Assembly: GCA_045128835.1 (NCBI GenBank) | Contig: JBGVRX010000029.1 | Span: forward strand, 1 to 64,000 | Length of the DNA: 64,000 nt | Reading direction: 5' to 3' | Source of the DNA: CALVUJ01 sp045128835 | GTDB lineage: Bacteria > Bacillota_I > Bacilli_A > RFN20 > DUOF01 | Part shown: piece by piece, positions 16,070 through 25,319 of the stretch | Layout of the letters: every line of letters starts with the position of its first letter | Position numbering within the stretch: the stretch's first letter is position 1 | The notes under the pieces: model-generated | Told to the model about the DNA's origin: nothing | Databases searched by the model: none | Seen by the model: the letters and a program-made list of their open reading frames with translations, nothing else | Translations under genes and position numbers: made by a program

Positions 16070-17962
16070 TTAATCTTTAGGTTCTTTAAACTCATCATCA
16101 TATGGATGTCTTAAAATATATTTGCCTAATAGACTTTTTTGATTTCTATTACATATAGATGCTATGTTACCGTGCTGCTTATTATAATCCACACCAAAAT
16201 GAACACATAATTGTCTAGCATTTTCAAATGTCCCATAATAAGAATTATCTTCAATTCTATAAACATTTATTTGTTGTTTATGTTTTTTACAATTTGGACA
16301 TTCCGTACGATTGCTTATTTTAGAAGTCCATTTGAAACCACACACTTTACAAACCCAATGAATTGATTCTCTTTGATTATTAAAATAAATTTGATCCGGA
16401 TTGATTTTATTTAACTCATAATCCCATTCTTCTGATAATTCTGGATTTTGAGAAAGCAAATCATTAAAACCAGCCAAAACTCTTTTATTCAAACAAATAG
16501 GACACCCTTTACTTTTGAGTTTGTTTACAATAGAAGATGGATATCTATGACCTTTCTCACAAATCCAATTATAAATTTTAGTGGAATTATAATATACATC
16601 AGAAGGTTTCTTTTTATTTTTATCATAATCCCAATATTTTAATAATTCAGGATATTTAGATTCAAAATCATTACTTCCTTTAATTATTATTTTGTTTCTG
16701 TGTGCTGGACAAGAACTTCCTCTAACCTTATCTTTAGGAGCACACAAATATGTTTTATGACAAATAGGACAAATCCATGAAAACTTAAGAGAAGAGCCCA
16801 CTGTAACTAAATCTGGAGTTATTTTACCATTATTAACAAAATCCCATTCTCTAACTAAATCTGGTCTAAGTCTAGCTATGCTTCTTTCCGATTTTTGAAT
16901 AACATATTGTTCTTGAATCTTAATCATATCTTTCCCAACGTCAACTTTAAAATTAAAATCCCCATAAATATCATTAAGGACATTTGTTATTAAAATGTTA
17001 AGATCATCATATCTTGTTCTTTCATGAATATAATAATCCGCATCTATCTTTTCTTCTGAACACTTATATTCTTTAATGACCAAAAGATCGATTCCCATGC
17101 TATTTGTTTTTTCTCTTTTATTTTTATCTTTTAGTTCTTTTCCTTTATGAGAAAAATAGCCATTATATTCAATTCCTAAATTTTTTGTTGGAATAAAAAT
17201 ATCTAATTCATATTTATTCTCTATGATATACCTATTTAATGCATCTGGATATAATTTTTTAATGTAAAAGTACAATGATTGTTCAGGAAATGAAGTCTGA
17301 CTTTGTAAAGCACAAATCTGACATCCTTGTCCATTACTACGTTGCTGAACACTCATGATATAGTCATCATGTCCCATGTTACATTTCCAATACACTTTTG
17401 TTTTTGAGAACGCTGAAACTTGATATGGTTTAATTTCGTTTTTGTCACTCCATTCCTTCGCTAGATCCGGATTAGTAGTTGCTAAATCATTAAATCCTTT
17501 TAGTACAGCTTGCCCCGAACAATAACGGCACCCTGTTCCATTCATAGCCCTATTATAAATGTATGTTTCATATTCACCACCACATTTTTTGCATTTCCAA
17601 ACAACCTTTTTATTTGTTCCAGCAACACAATTGTATGGAGTTATTTTTTCATCTTCACAACTCACCCATTCTTCGATCAAATGCGGGTGAGTTTCTGCTA
17701 AAACTTTCTTATTTCTTATATAACGATTCCTTCTAGGTTCAAACTCCCTTGCTTCAAAGCATTTTTTGCATGATAATTGTCCACTAACTTTATCTCTTAT
17801 AACTTGCATATATTCTTTATTGTGAATATTACACTTCCAATGCGCTTTTGTGTGTGACCCTTCTACCAATTTTTTAGGATCCAGACCCATTTCATTATTT
17901 TTATCCCAATCCCATTCCTTCATTAATTCTTCATTATCTATAATATATTTTTTCTCATCCAT
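16070..17962 (-). CDS. Six-zinc-ribbon protein with Vsr/PD-(D/E)XK-like nuclease core and NUMOD-like tail
   Basis: Positions are counted from an upstream ATG at 17980. Six treble-clef/zinc-ribbon units of the DUF4379 type, each W-x-C...C-x-x-C, lie at about 20-75, 102-155, 174-224, 376-428, 448-500 and 517-566. Between units three and four (230-305) is a Vsr/DUF559-like nuclease segment: ELDIFIPTKNLGIEYNGY with D260 and E271. The C-terminus (571-625) resembles the NUMOD DNA-binding repeat of homing endonucleases (YGTFENARQLCVHFGV). I choose the ATG at 17962 because GGTGA is well spaced before it. It is co-transcribed with the ATPase downstream and an XRE gene upstream. DNA binding and cleavage are inferred. 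Confidence 0.7.
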   Translation of the reverse strand: MDEKKYIIDNEELMKEWDWDKNNEMGLDPKKLVEGSHTKAHWKCNIHNKEYMQVIRDKVSGQLSCKKCFEAREFEPRRNRYIRNKKVLAETHPHLIEEWVSCEDEKITPYNCVAGTNKKVVWKCKKCGGEYETYIYNRAMNGTGCRYCSGQAVLKGFNDLATTNPDLAKEWSDKNEIKPYQVSAFSKTKVYWKCNMGHDDYIMSVQQRSNGQGCQICALQSQTSFPEQSLYFYIKKLYPDALNRYIIENKYELDIFIPTKNLGIEYNGYFSHKGKELKDKNKREKTNSMGIDLLVIKEYKCSEEKIDADYYIHERTRYDDLNILITNVLNDIYGDFNFKVDVGKDMIKIQEQYVIQKSERSIARLRPDLVREWDFVNNGKITPDLVTVGSSLKFSWICPICHKTYLCAPKDKVRGSSCPAHRNKIIIKGSNDFESKYPELLKYWDYDKNKKKPSDVYYNSTKIYNWICEKGHRYPSSIVNKLKSKGCPICLNKRVLAGFNDLLSQNPELSEEWDYELNKINPDQIYFNNQRESIHWVCKVCGFKWTSKISNRTECPNCKKHKQQINVYRIEDNSYYGTFENARQLCVHFGVDYNKQHGNIASICNRNQKSLLGKYILRHPYDDEFKEPKD

Positions 17963-18042
17963 GATTTCACCGCTTTTCATCTCTATTAATAGTATATCTT
18001 TTTTTTATGATTTTTTTGCAATTTTTTTCATATAATCATTTT

Positions 18043-18603
18043 TTATACATACAATATTAAGTTATAGTTAATTTGATTCATAAATTTATTTATATCACAC
18101 CCATATATCTGTAACATACTAACAAGTATATCTAATCTAACTAATGATTTGCCATCTTCATATTTCCTTAATGTTGCTACACTTATATTTAACAGTCCTG
18201 CAACTTCTTCTCTATTGTATCCTGCATTTTTTCTTAATTCCTTTATTGTTTTAGCAACACTCATTATATCTAATGTTTTTATTCTAGATACTCCATTAGG
18301 AAAAACTATCTCTTTCCAATTATTGTAAATAGTTTTCCTATCTTCTGTACTAGTTTCCCACGGTGGTAATTTACCATTTATATAATATTTATTAAGTATT
18401 TCTTTTTGAGTATCATTTAAAGATTCACATAACTTTTTATAATCATTTACAATGATTGATGATAACTTATACCTTTCTTTATAATAAGATCTCATATCAT
18501 CACTAAAATGATAGTAATCTTGTATTAATTCCTTACAATAATAAATCCTATGACACCACTTATGAAAACCTGTTTCACATCTTCTAAAATAATATTTATA
18601 CAT
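18043..18603 (-). CDS. XRE-family regulator with novel N-terminal region
   Basis: Residues about 117-180 form a Cro/CI helix-turn-helix (TIKELRKNAGYNREEVAGLL, then SVATLRKYEDGK). The N-terminal 110 residues are rich in Tyr and charged residues and match nothing I recognise. I choose the ATG at 18603: AAGGAG lies 9 bases before it but directly abuts the earlier ATG at 18612. It lies 62 bases upstream of the zinc-ribbon nuclease gene in the same direction, so it probably controls that defence-like operon. Confidence 0.75.
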   Translation of the reverse strand: MYKYYFRRCETGFHKWCHRIYYCKELIQDYYHFSDDMRSYYKERYKLSSIIVNDYKKLCESLNDTQKEILNKYYINGKLPPWETSTEDRKTIYNNWKEIVFPNGVSRIKTLDIMSVAKTIKELRKNAGYNREEVAGLLNISVATLRKYEDGKSLVRLDILVSMLQIYGCDINKFMNQINYNLILYV

Positions 18604-18682
18604 ATACTTCATCTCCTTGTTGTATCTCTCACTCTTTTAAAAATAAATAACAAGGATATTGGCATCAATTATAATTTAATAA

Positions 18683-18705
18683 ATAAAAAAAGTGGCTAAT
18701 GCCAC
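18683..18705 (-). terminator. Intrinsic terminator of ssrA
   Basis: GTGGC-ATTA-GCCAC followed by seven U on the minus strand, about 50 bases after the CCA end of tmRNA. Confidence 0.8.
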
Positions 18706-18757
18706 GATATTTAACGACTTTTATCGAAAGTGATACGATTTTGTCGATTTTTGTAAA

Positions 18758-19122
18758 TGGTGGATCCGAGGGGAGTCGAACCCCTGTCCAAATAACTTCA
18801 AATAGAGATATCTACAGTTTAGTCTTTAGTTATAATTCATTACTTAATTAGGTTAAAGACAAACCATTAAGTAACTAGTTTATGAAATTTTCGAGCCTGC
18901 CTTATAAACATCGACAAACCTTATTCCTTGAATATGACATTACTTCTACTACCAAGGAAGAATTAGTAGAGTAACGCGCATCTCTTCGCTATTGAAGATT
19001 AAAGTCTTTGACTAATATGCGTAAGAATAGTTATAGTTGCCATTTAACTGGCTTTTGATTGTAACGCAATCACCCGACTGCAATCAATACCTTCCACTAC
19101 CTGTCGAAACCATTACGGACCC
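18758..19122 (-). ncRNA. ssrA: Transfer-messenger RNA (tmRNA)
   Basis: The 3' end encodes GGACAGGGGTTCGACTCCCC..GGATCCACCA and the 5' end GGGTCCGTAATGGTTTCGACAGG, the two halves of the tRNA-like domain. GGGTCCG pairs with CGGATCC in the acceptor stem. The RNA is 365 nt, the normal size for the one-piece form. The best tag frame is 19041 to 19012, reading GNYNYSYAY then UAG, with the stop in the 5' arm of helix 5 (TACGCAT pairing with ATGCG..GTA). The tag resembles NNSYALAA tags but lacks the final ALAA. It works with SmpB and RNase R encoded upstream. Confidence 0.95.
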
Positions 19123-19144
19123 ATATGCACCAAAGTGCACTTAC

Positions 19145-19174
19145 ATTATACTAGTAAAATTAGAAATTATTCAA
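19145..19174 (-). promoter_or_regulatory. Sigma-A-type promoter of ssrA
   Basis: On the minus strand TTGAAT (19174-19169) and TATAAT (19150-19145) are 18 bases apart and point to ssrA. A small hairpin TGCAC-TTTG-GTGCA lies in the short leader before the mature 5' end. Confidence 0.75.
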
Positions 19175-19191
19175 TATTTTTTTCTAAATCG

Positions 19192-20658
19192 TTAACGGCT
19201 TTTACAATAATAACGATTAGTCTTTTCTATTTTATTAATTATTTTTTTTAGTTCTTCATAGCGATATTCTTTAGTTAAACCATCTTCTTCATATCTAGCT
19301 TCATACGTCTCAGTAAAAATTTCAGAAATCCTACGAGCAGTACTATATCCCACTCTATCTTCAATTAAAGAATAGCAATTACTAAGTTTACAATTAACAA
19401 AATCAGGCCACAAAGCACTTTTCTTTAACAGTTCTACTAATGGAAGCATACAATCATAAGAATTAGTATACTTAACATTATTCTCTATATAATTATCTTC
19501 AATAACATTAGATTTCATATATTTCATAGCTTCATATGTGAAATATTGAGTAAAAGCCTCATCCATAAATTTACATTTAATATTTAATGGTTTTTCCATT
19601 TGATACTTTGAGACAACCTCAATACTATGGATAAGTTCATGAATTATAACCAAATCTTGTTGCTTGCTAGGTTGATCAAAAATATAATCATTGAAGAAAC
19701 AAAACTTGTCATAATCACCATCAAATTTAACTCTTGTATAAAATCCATCAACGTTATAAACATAACAATATAAATTAATAACAGTCTCAAAATTTGATTT
19801 AGTTAAAGTAATATCATATTTCTCCATAAAATCTTTAATGTTTGATTGTTGTAAACAAACATTCATCATTTTATTATTATAAACTTTTTCTATTTTCTTC
19901 TTTAATAATTCTAATTTTAATCTATCTTCAATAATTGAAGTATATTTAGTTCTATAAGAAAAACTCTTCTTATTTTCCTCAACTATTAGTTTTTCCTCTT
20001 CAGTTAATGAACTAGGATCAAGTAAAAAAGAACAAACTTCACTGTACAAGTTCATTAAATCATCAATTGAAGATACATTATACTCCTCAATTAAATCTCC
20101 AGCATTAGATTTAGCTAAGTTAAATTGGAACAACTCTTTAAAGCGAGCCCACCCATTTTTAGTATCATACATTGTAGTTTTCTTTTCTAAATGTTTTACT
20201 TTCTTAACTAAATTTATTACTGTATCCATTCCTTTATCTCTATAGACTTTTACAAAATTCGCATAAGAAACACCTAGTTTTGAAAAAGTTTTTGAATTAG
20301 AAAAGTATGCTTTATGAAGTTTTTCTTGATCCTTTTGAGCAATAAAATCCATATTTGCATGTGGATATAAAACTTCGCTAACTTTACTATTTTCAAAAAA
20401 GTTATCTTTCAAATCAGTAATGCCTACAATATTTTCTATATCTTCAAATATTTTATCTATACTTAAAACATAATCATTTCTTGAATCTACTGTTTTAAAA
20501 ATAAAACATTTTGTTTTATTCATATATTCTAGAACATAAGAGAAATGATCTCTTGCTTTTTTTTCATCACCATCAGTAATTGCAAGTGACACTGCCCACG
20601 CAATTTCTTCTTTTTTACTATCTATACACTCACAAAACTTATTTAGATCTTTACTCAT
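19192..20658 (-). CDS. Putative zincin-like metallopeptidase (HELIH), 488 aa
   Basis: The zinc-binding motif LVIIHELIHSIE gives H340-E-x-x-H344, and MDEAFTQYF supplies a likely third ligand at E367 (23 residues on), a gluzincin-like spacing. The N-terminal 300 residues are helical and unrecognised. No signal peptide is present, so it should act in the cytosol. It overlaps the 105-aa gene by the ATGA stop/start and is part of the rnr-smpB transcription unit that ends just before the ssrA promoter. A link to proteolysis or trans-translation is only suggested by position. Confidence 0.65.
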   Translation of the reverse strand: MSKDLNKFCECIDSKKEEIAWAVSLAITDGDEKKARDHFSYVLEYMNKTKCFIFKTVDSRNDYVLSIDKIFEDIENIVGITDLKDNFFENSKVSEVLYPHANMDFIAQKDQEKLHKAYFSNSKTFSKLGVSYANFVKVYRDKGMDTVINLVKKVKHLEKKTTMYDTKNGWARFKELFQFNLAKSNAGDLIEEYNVSSIDDLMNLYSEVCSFLLDPSSLTEEEKLIVEENKKSFSYRTKYTSIIEDRLKLELLKKKIEKVYNNKMMNVCLQQSNIKDFMEKYDITLTKSNFETVINLYCYVYNVDGFYTRVKFDGDYDKFCFFNDYIFDQPSKQQDLVIIHELIHSIEVVSKYQMEKPLNIKCKFMDEAFTQYFTYEAMKYMKSNVIEDNYIENNVKYTNSYDCMLPLVELLKKSALWPDFVNCKLSNCYSLIEDRVGYSTARRISEIFTETYEARYEEDGLTKEYRYEELKKIINKIEKTNRYYCKSR

Positions 20659-20972
20659 AAGTTATCACCTACTAACTTAGAGATATATCCTAAAAACATC
20701 GGAAAGTTCTCAGGAATACAATTAAAGTCAAATTGATAAACTTTCTTTCCTTTATTATCTTCAAATTCTATTTGGTAAACAGGTTCTTTACAAGAAACAT
20801 GAGACCAACTATCTTTAAGAGAAAATAAACTAACTAGAGTATTAAAACAAACTTTAGACGTAACATCTAAAGTTTGCTCCTTATCTTCAGTTTTTATAAC
20901 TACTTTACTACTATCTATTAAAACACTAGAAACTAATTTATTGTTTGATATTATAAAATATTTACACTTCAT
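20655..20972 (-). CDS. Hypothetical protein, 105 aa
   Basis: A small, probably all-beta cytosolic protein that starts MKCKYFIISNNKLVSSVLID and ends at a TGA stop fused to the next start (ATGA). I do not recognise it. It lies 4 bases after smpB and is translationally coupled to the zincin-like gene, so it may be the partner of that protein. The TGA stop is evidence for the standard code. Confidence 0.6.
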   Translation of the reverse strand: MKCKYFIISNNKLVSSVLIDSSKVVIKTEDKEQTLDVTSKVCFNTLVSLFSLKDSWSHVSCKEPVYQIEFEDNKGKKVYQFDFNCIPENFPMFLGYISKLVGDNL

Positions 20973-20976
20973 AAAA

Positions 20977-21438
20977 TCACCTATTCATTTCTTTTATCAT
21001 AGATCTAATGTTTCTGTTAATAGTCTTTTCTTTTTCTACTTCTCTTTTATCGTAGTTCTTTTTACCTTTAGCTAAAGCTATTTCTACTTTGGCTAAACCT
21101 TTTTTCAAATATACTTTTGTAGGTACAACAGTATATCCTTTTTCTCTAACTTTTATATCTAGTTTTCTAATCTCTTGCTTATTCAAAAGAAGTTTTCTTG
21201 TACGAGTTGGATCAGGATTAAAAACACTTCCATTAACATATGGAGAGATGTGCATATTTATTATAAAAGCCTCCTCATTCTTAATTTGAATGTGGCTATC
21301 TTTTAAATTCACATTTCCATTCTTTAAAGACTTTATTTCGCTACCCTCTAAAATAATACCTGCTTCAAAGGTTGTTTCTAGAAAATAATCAAAACTTGCC
21401 TTCTTGTTAAAACAAATGTTTTTTATTTCTTTTTCCAT
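20977..21438 (-). CDS. smpB: SsrA-binding protein SmpB
   Basis: SmpB binds the tRNA-like domain of tmRNA and carries it to stalled ribosomes. The N-terminus NKKASFDYFLETTFEAGIIL, the EIKSLKNGNVNLKDSH core and the C-terminal basic tail (KGKKNYDKREVEKEKTINR) are typical. The length of 153 aa is normal. It starts directly after the rnr stop and belongs to the conserved rnr-smpB-ssrA cluster. Confidence 0.97.
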   Translation of the reverse strand: MEKEIKNICFNKKASFDYFLETTFEAGIILEGSEIKSLKNGNVNLKDSHIQIKNEEAFIINMHISPYVNGSVFNPDPTRTRKLLLNKQEIRKLDIKVREKGYTVVPTKVYLKKGLAKVEIALAKGKKNYDKREVEKEKTINRNIRSMIKEMNR

Positions 21439-23598
21439 TTATCTTCTTCCTTTTTTTTTATTGTCGTGTTTCATCTCATCGCTTTTCTTTGGTTTGTAAT
21501 CAACAGGACCAAAATCAATGATAGCTTCTGCCTTACTAGCACGTGCTACTCTGATTTTGAAATCATCACCTAATTTCAATGTCTTGTTTGTTCTCTTACC
21601 AAAAGCAAGCATTCTTTCTCTATCATATACATAAGTATCATCATTCATGTATTCAAATTTAACATAACCTTCAATTAAGTTAGGTAATTGAACAAACATA
21701 CCTTTATCAGTAAATCCTGCGATTTTACCAACGAAAGTTTGTCCAACTTTATCTTCCATATATTCTGCCATCTTCATCTTAGTAACATCTCTTTCAAGTT
21801 GTTCTGCTCTTCTTTCTTGAGAAGATGTAGAAATACCTTTGTCATATAAATATTCATAAATTGCATCAAAGTTTAATTCAGCAAATTTCTCTGGCTCATA
21901 TAAGTACATTTTCATTAATCTATGTGCGATTAAGTCAGGATATCTTCTGATTGGAGAAGTTACTTGCATATAGTAATCTAACGCTAATGCAAAGTGTCCA
22001 ATATTATCTGGAGAGTAACTTGCTTTAGGTAAACTTCTAAGTAATAAAGAAGATAATACGCTTCTTACAACTGGATCTTCTTCACTCTCTAAGATAGCCT
22101 TAACATCATTACTATGAACTCCACTCTTCTTATTTTTAACTTTATGACCACAGCTTCTAGCTAAATCAACGAATCTTTCCAATTTTTCTTCATCTGGAGC
22201 ATCGTGAACACGATACATGAATGGTAAATTCATGCTAGATATTGTTGTAGCAACAAATTCATTAGTTAATACCATTAAATCTTCAATAGCCATTTCTGCT
22301 AAGCCACGGTATCTAGGCTCAATCTTAATTGGATGTCCATTATCATCAGTAACAACCTTAGCTTCTGGAATATCAAGTTCCAATTGACCATTTCTATCTC
22401 TTCTATCTCTTAAAACCTTACTAGCTTTAATCATAGCTTCTAACATTGGAACAAATTCTTTATTTGCTTCAATTGTTTCTTTCTTTTGTTTTTCAACTAT
22501 ATTATTAACTTCATTATATGTAAATCTCTTCTTAGAATTAATTACACCTAATTTAATTTCTCCACCTTCAATATTACCTTTACTATCAATATCCATAATA
22601 AAGCTCATTGTTAAACGATCTTGGTGTGGAACTAGTGAACACATTCCATTTGATAAAATTTGAGGAAGCATAGGGATAACAGAATAAATTAAATAGATAG
22701 ATGTACCTCTTTCATCAGCGTCTTTATCAATAGCACCATCTTTTTTTACATAGTGAGAAACATCAGCGATATGAACACCGATTTTAAATCCACCATCTTC
22801 TCTTTCATAAACTTCAACAGCATCATCAAAGTCTTTAGCGTCATCACCATCAATAGTGAAAATCATATTTTTACGATAATCTTCTCTACCTTTTAAATCT
22901 TCTGCAGTTAACTCTTTAGCAACTGCTTCTGCTTCTTTTACACACTCTTCGCTAAAATCAACTGGAGCTTCAGCTTCAATTAAGTAAGCCATAATATCAA
23001 CACGAGGATCATCTTTATATCCAATAACTTTCTTAATTACTGGTCTAACACCTAATTTAGTATCTTGTAAATCATAAACAACTTTATGACCATTAACTAA
23101 ATTTTTACATTGTTCTGGCTCTAATTTTAAAGAAACACTGAATTTCTTACTTTGAGGAATTATTGAATAATCATACTTTCCAGGAGCATATTCCTTAATG
23201 CAAACTTCACCTACTAGAGTATTCATATTACGTTTAACAACTTTTACTAACTCTTCATCTTCTGCTAAATGAATTAAAACTTCATCTTTAGGCAATACAA
23301 TATCATGTCTCTTTTTAGCAATCTTTAAATCTTTGTCATATTTATCAATTTTAACAAAAATGTGCTCATCAAAAACACCAGTAACAACACCTTTAAAATA
23401 ACCTTTAGTTTTAGCTAAAATTAATTTACCTTTGTTACTTTCCATGATTACATAATCTTTCTTTAAATCATCGATGGCTTGTAAAACCTCATCTTTAGAG
23501 TAATTAGAAAAATATTTAACAAAATCTGTTAATTCTGCTGGAATATATCTCTTACTCTCCATTGCTTGTACTATCTCTTCTTTTAACACTATTATCAC
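21439..23598 (-). CDS. rnr: Ribonuclease R
   Basis: A 3'-5' exoribonuclease of the RNB family that degrades structured RNA and defective mRNAs tagged by trans-translation. The catalytic block IDGDDAKDFDDAVEV holds the metal-binding aspartates. Cold-shock-like domains precede the RNB core, and a C-terminal S1 domain (VGQTFVGKIAGFTDKGMFVQ) is followed by a basic tail. The length is 719 aa. The start could be the GTG at 23598 or, better spaced from AGGAA, the GTG at 23589. Confidence 0.97.
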   Translation of the reverse strand: MIIVLKEEIVQAMESKRYIPAELTDFVKYFSNYSKDEVLQAIDDLKKDYVIMESNKGKLILAKTKGYFKGVVTGVFDEHIFVKIDKYDKDLKIAKKRHDIVLPKDEVLIHLAEDEELVKVVKRNMNTLVGEVCIKEYAPGKYDYSIIPQSKKFSVSLKLEPEQCKNLVNGHKVVYDLQDTKLGVRPVIKKVIGYKDDPRVDIMAYLIEAEAPVDFSEECVKEAEAVAKELTAEDLKGREDYRKNMIFTIDGDDAKDFDDAVEVYEREDGGFKIGVHIADVSHYVKKDGAIDKDADERGTSIYLIYSVIPMLPQILSNGMCSLVPHQDRLTMSFIMDIDSKGNIEGGEIKLGVINSKKRFTYNEVNNIVEKQKKETIEANKEFVPMLEAMIKASKVLRDRRDRNGQLELDIPEAKVVTDDNGHPIKIEPRYRGLAEMAIEDLMVLTNEFVATTISSMNLPFMYRVHDAPDEEKLERFVDLARSCGHKVKNKKSGVHSNDVKAILESEEDPVVRSVLSSLLLRSLPKASYSPDNIGHFALALDYYMQVTSPIRRYPDLIAHRLMKMYLYEPEKFAELNFDAIYEYLYDKGISTSSQERRAEQLERDVTKMKMAEYMEDKVGQTFVGKIAGFTDKGMFVQLPNLIEGYVKFEYMNDDTYVYDRERMLAFGKRTNKTLKLGDDFKIRVARASKAEAIIDFGPVDYKPKKSDEMKHDNKKKGRR

Positions 23599-23642
23599 TT
23601 CCTATACTTATATTTTACTTTCTTTAACACAAGATATCAATT

Positions 23643-23664
23643 AAAAAATGCTATCGCTAGCATT
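23643..23664 (-). terminator. Intrinsic terminator after the SEL1 gene
   Basis: AATGCTA-GCGA-TAGCATTTTTT on the minus strand; the SEL1 stop codon is directly at its base. Confidence 0.6.
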
Positions 23665-25280
23665 TATTTTTTTATTGAATTTAATTTCTTTTCTATTTCT
23701 TGGGCTTTAGCTTCATTTAATTCTGTTCCAATTCCCTTTTCATAACACAATTTTAAGAAAGCATTAACCATATAGTCCTCACTATTTTCCATTGCTTTTA
23801 ACAAATCAAATCCTACTCTTTGAAGATTCTTATCAAACAAACAAGAAACAGCATATGGAGCTTGACTATCTTCTGCTCCTCTTTCATAAGCTAATTTATA
23901 AAATTTATTAGCTTTCTTATAATTTTCTTTAACACCTTTACCATCCATATATAAGTCCCCTAAACAAATAAGTGCTTCATCACACTCATTCTTTAAAGAA
24001 CATTTATACCAATGTTTTGCTTTTTTATAATCAATTTCACAAAGATTACCAAACTCATAACACTTACCTAAGTAGTATTGAGAATAGAAATCCTCTAATT
24101 CTGCAGAAATCTTTAATAATTCAAAAGCTTTCTTTTCGTCTTTCTCAATTCCTAAACCTAACGCACAACACATAGATAAGTTATAGTGACTTACAGAATC
24201 TCCCATGTTAACACCATCAACAAAAGCCTCAACAGCCTTATCAGCACTTTTCTCAGTTCCTACACCATTTAAGCAACAATATCCAAGTGCACTATTCGCT
24301 TCAATTACACCCTCATCTCTAGCAATATTGAAACAAATATAAGCTTCCTTTTCATCTCTTTCACAGCCTAAACCATTTAAGTAACAAACTCCTAAATCAT
24401 ATAAAGCATCGCTATCGCCTTCTCCAGCAACAATCTTTAAAAGTTTAAAAGCTAATTCTTTGTTTTCTTCACAACCTTGACCATATTGATAACACTTAGC
24501 CAAATAATATGTAGACTTAATATTACCTTTCTTCGCAGACAATTCAAAACATTCAAAAGCATCTTGGAAGTATTGTTCCTCATGGTAATATAATCCCAAT
24601 CTACCAATTGCATAGTCATTACCTTGCTCTGCAGCCATTTCATAATAATCTATTGCTTTGTTTTTATTAGCCTTACATCCTAAACCATACTCATAACAAT
24701 ATGCTAAGTTATAACAAGCTTCAACATGTCCATTTTCTGCTGCATTCTTAAAGTGCTTAAACGCTAACTTTTCATTTCTCTCTACACCAGTTCCATTCAA
24801 ATAACATAAAGCTAAAATAAACTCTGCGTGTTCATTACCTAATTCAATAGCTTTTTTATACCAATAAATTGCTTTTTCATAACTTTGAGAAACTCCATTA
24901 CCGTTATAATAACTTAAGCCCAAATTATAAATACTAGTCTCATCATTTTGCTTTGCAGCCTCAACAAACCAATAAATTGCCTTAGTATAATCTTGATCTA
25001 CTCCAATACCATTCGCATAACAAACACCAACATTACATTGAGCATTTACCATACCTTGTTCTGCAGACTTATAGAACCAATTAAAAGCCTTTTTTAAATC
25101 ATACTCTTCACAATCAGGAGTTGCATAATAAATACCTAAATAATATTGAGACAAAGCATCTCCATCTAAAGCTAAGTCCATTATTTCTTCAATATTTTCA
25201 AAAATTAAACTTGTATTATCATTACCAAACTTCGCCATTCTATCATTCCTATTCCTAATAAACTCAAAAAAATTATACAA
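23664..25280 (-). CDS. SEL1-like (TPR) repeat protein
   Basis: About thirteen tandem 36-residue SEL1 repeats fill the 538 residues. They are recognisable by recurring YxLGxCYxxGxGxxxdxxKAxxwxxxAA patterns, for example NVGVCYANGIGVDQDYTKAI and YNLAYCYEYGLGCKANKNKA. Such superhelical scaffolds mediate protein-protein contacts. No signal peptide is seen, so it is probably cytosolic. It is a single gene before rnr. The partner is unknown. Confidence 0.92.
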   Translation of the reverse strand: MYNFFEFIRNRNDRMAKFGNDNTSLIFENIEEIMDLALDGDALSQYYLGIYYATPDCEEYDLKKAFNWFYKSAEQGMVNAQCNVGVCYANGIGVDQDYTKAIYWFVEAAKQNDETSIYNLGLSYYNGNGVSQSYEKAIYWYKKAIELGNEHAEFILALCYLNGTGVERNEKLAFKHFKNAAENGHVEACYNLAYCYEYGLGCKANKNKAIDYYEMAAEQGNDYAIGRLGLYYHEEQYFQDAFECFELSAKKGNIKSTYYLAKCYQYGQGCEENKELAFKLLKIVAGEGDSDALYDLGVCYLNGLGCERDEKEAYICFNIARDEGVIEANSALGYCCLNGVGTEKSADKAVEAFVDGVNMGDSVSHYNLSMCCALGLGIEKDEKKAFELLKISAELEDFYSQYYLGKCYEFGNLCEIDYKKAKHWYKCSLKNECDEALICLGDLYMDGKGVKENYKKANKFYKLAYERGAEDSQAPYAVSCLFDKNLQRVGFDLLKAMENSEDYMVNAFLKLCYEKGIGTELNEAKAQEIEKKLNSIKK

Positions 25281-25319
25281 TAATAAAAACTAAATTCCAA
25301 TAAATTGGCTCTATTAACC

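Noticed and set aside
12173..18757. Direct repeat of the ssrA 3' end marking an integrated island
   Set aside because: I found no second copy of the GGATCCACCA-containing end in the window.
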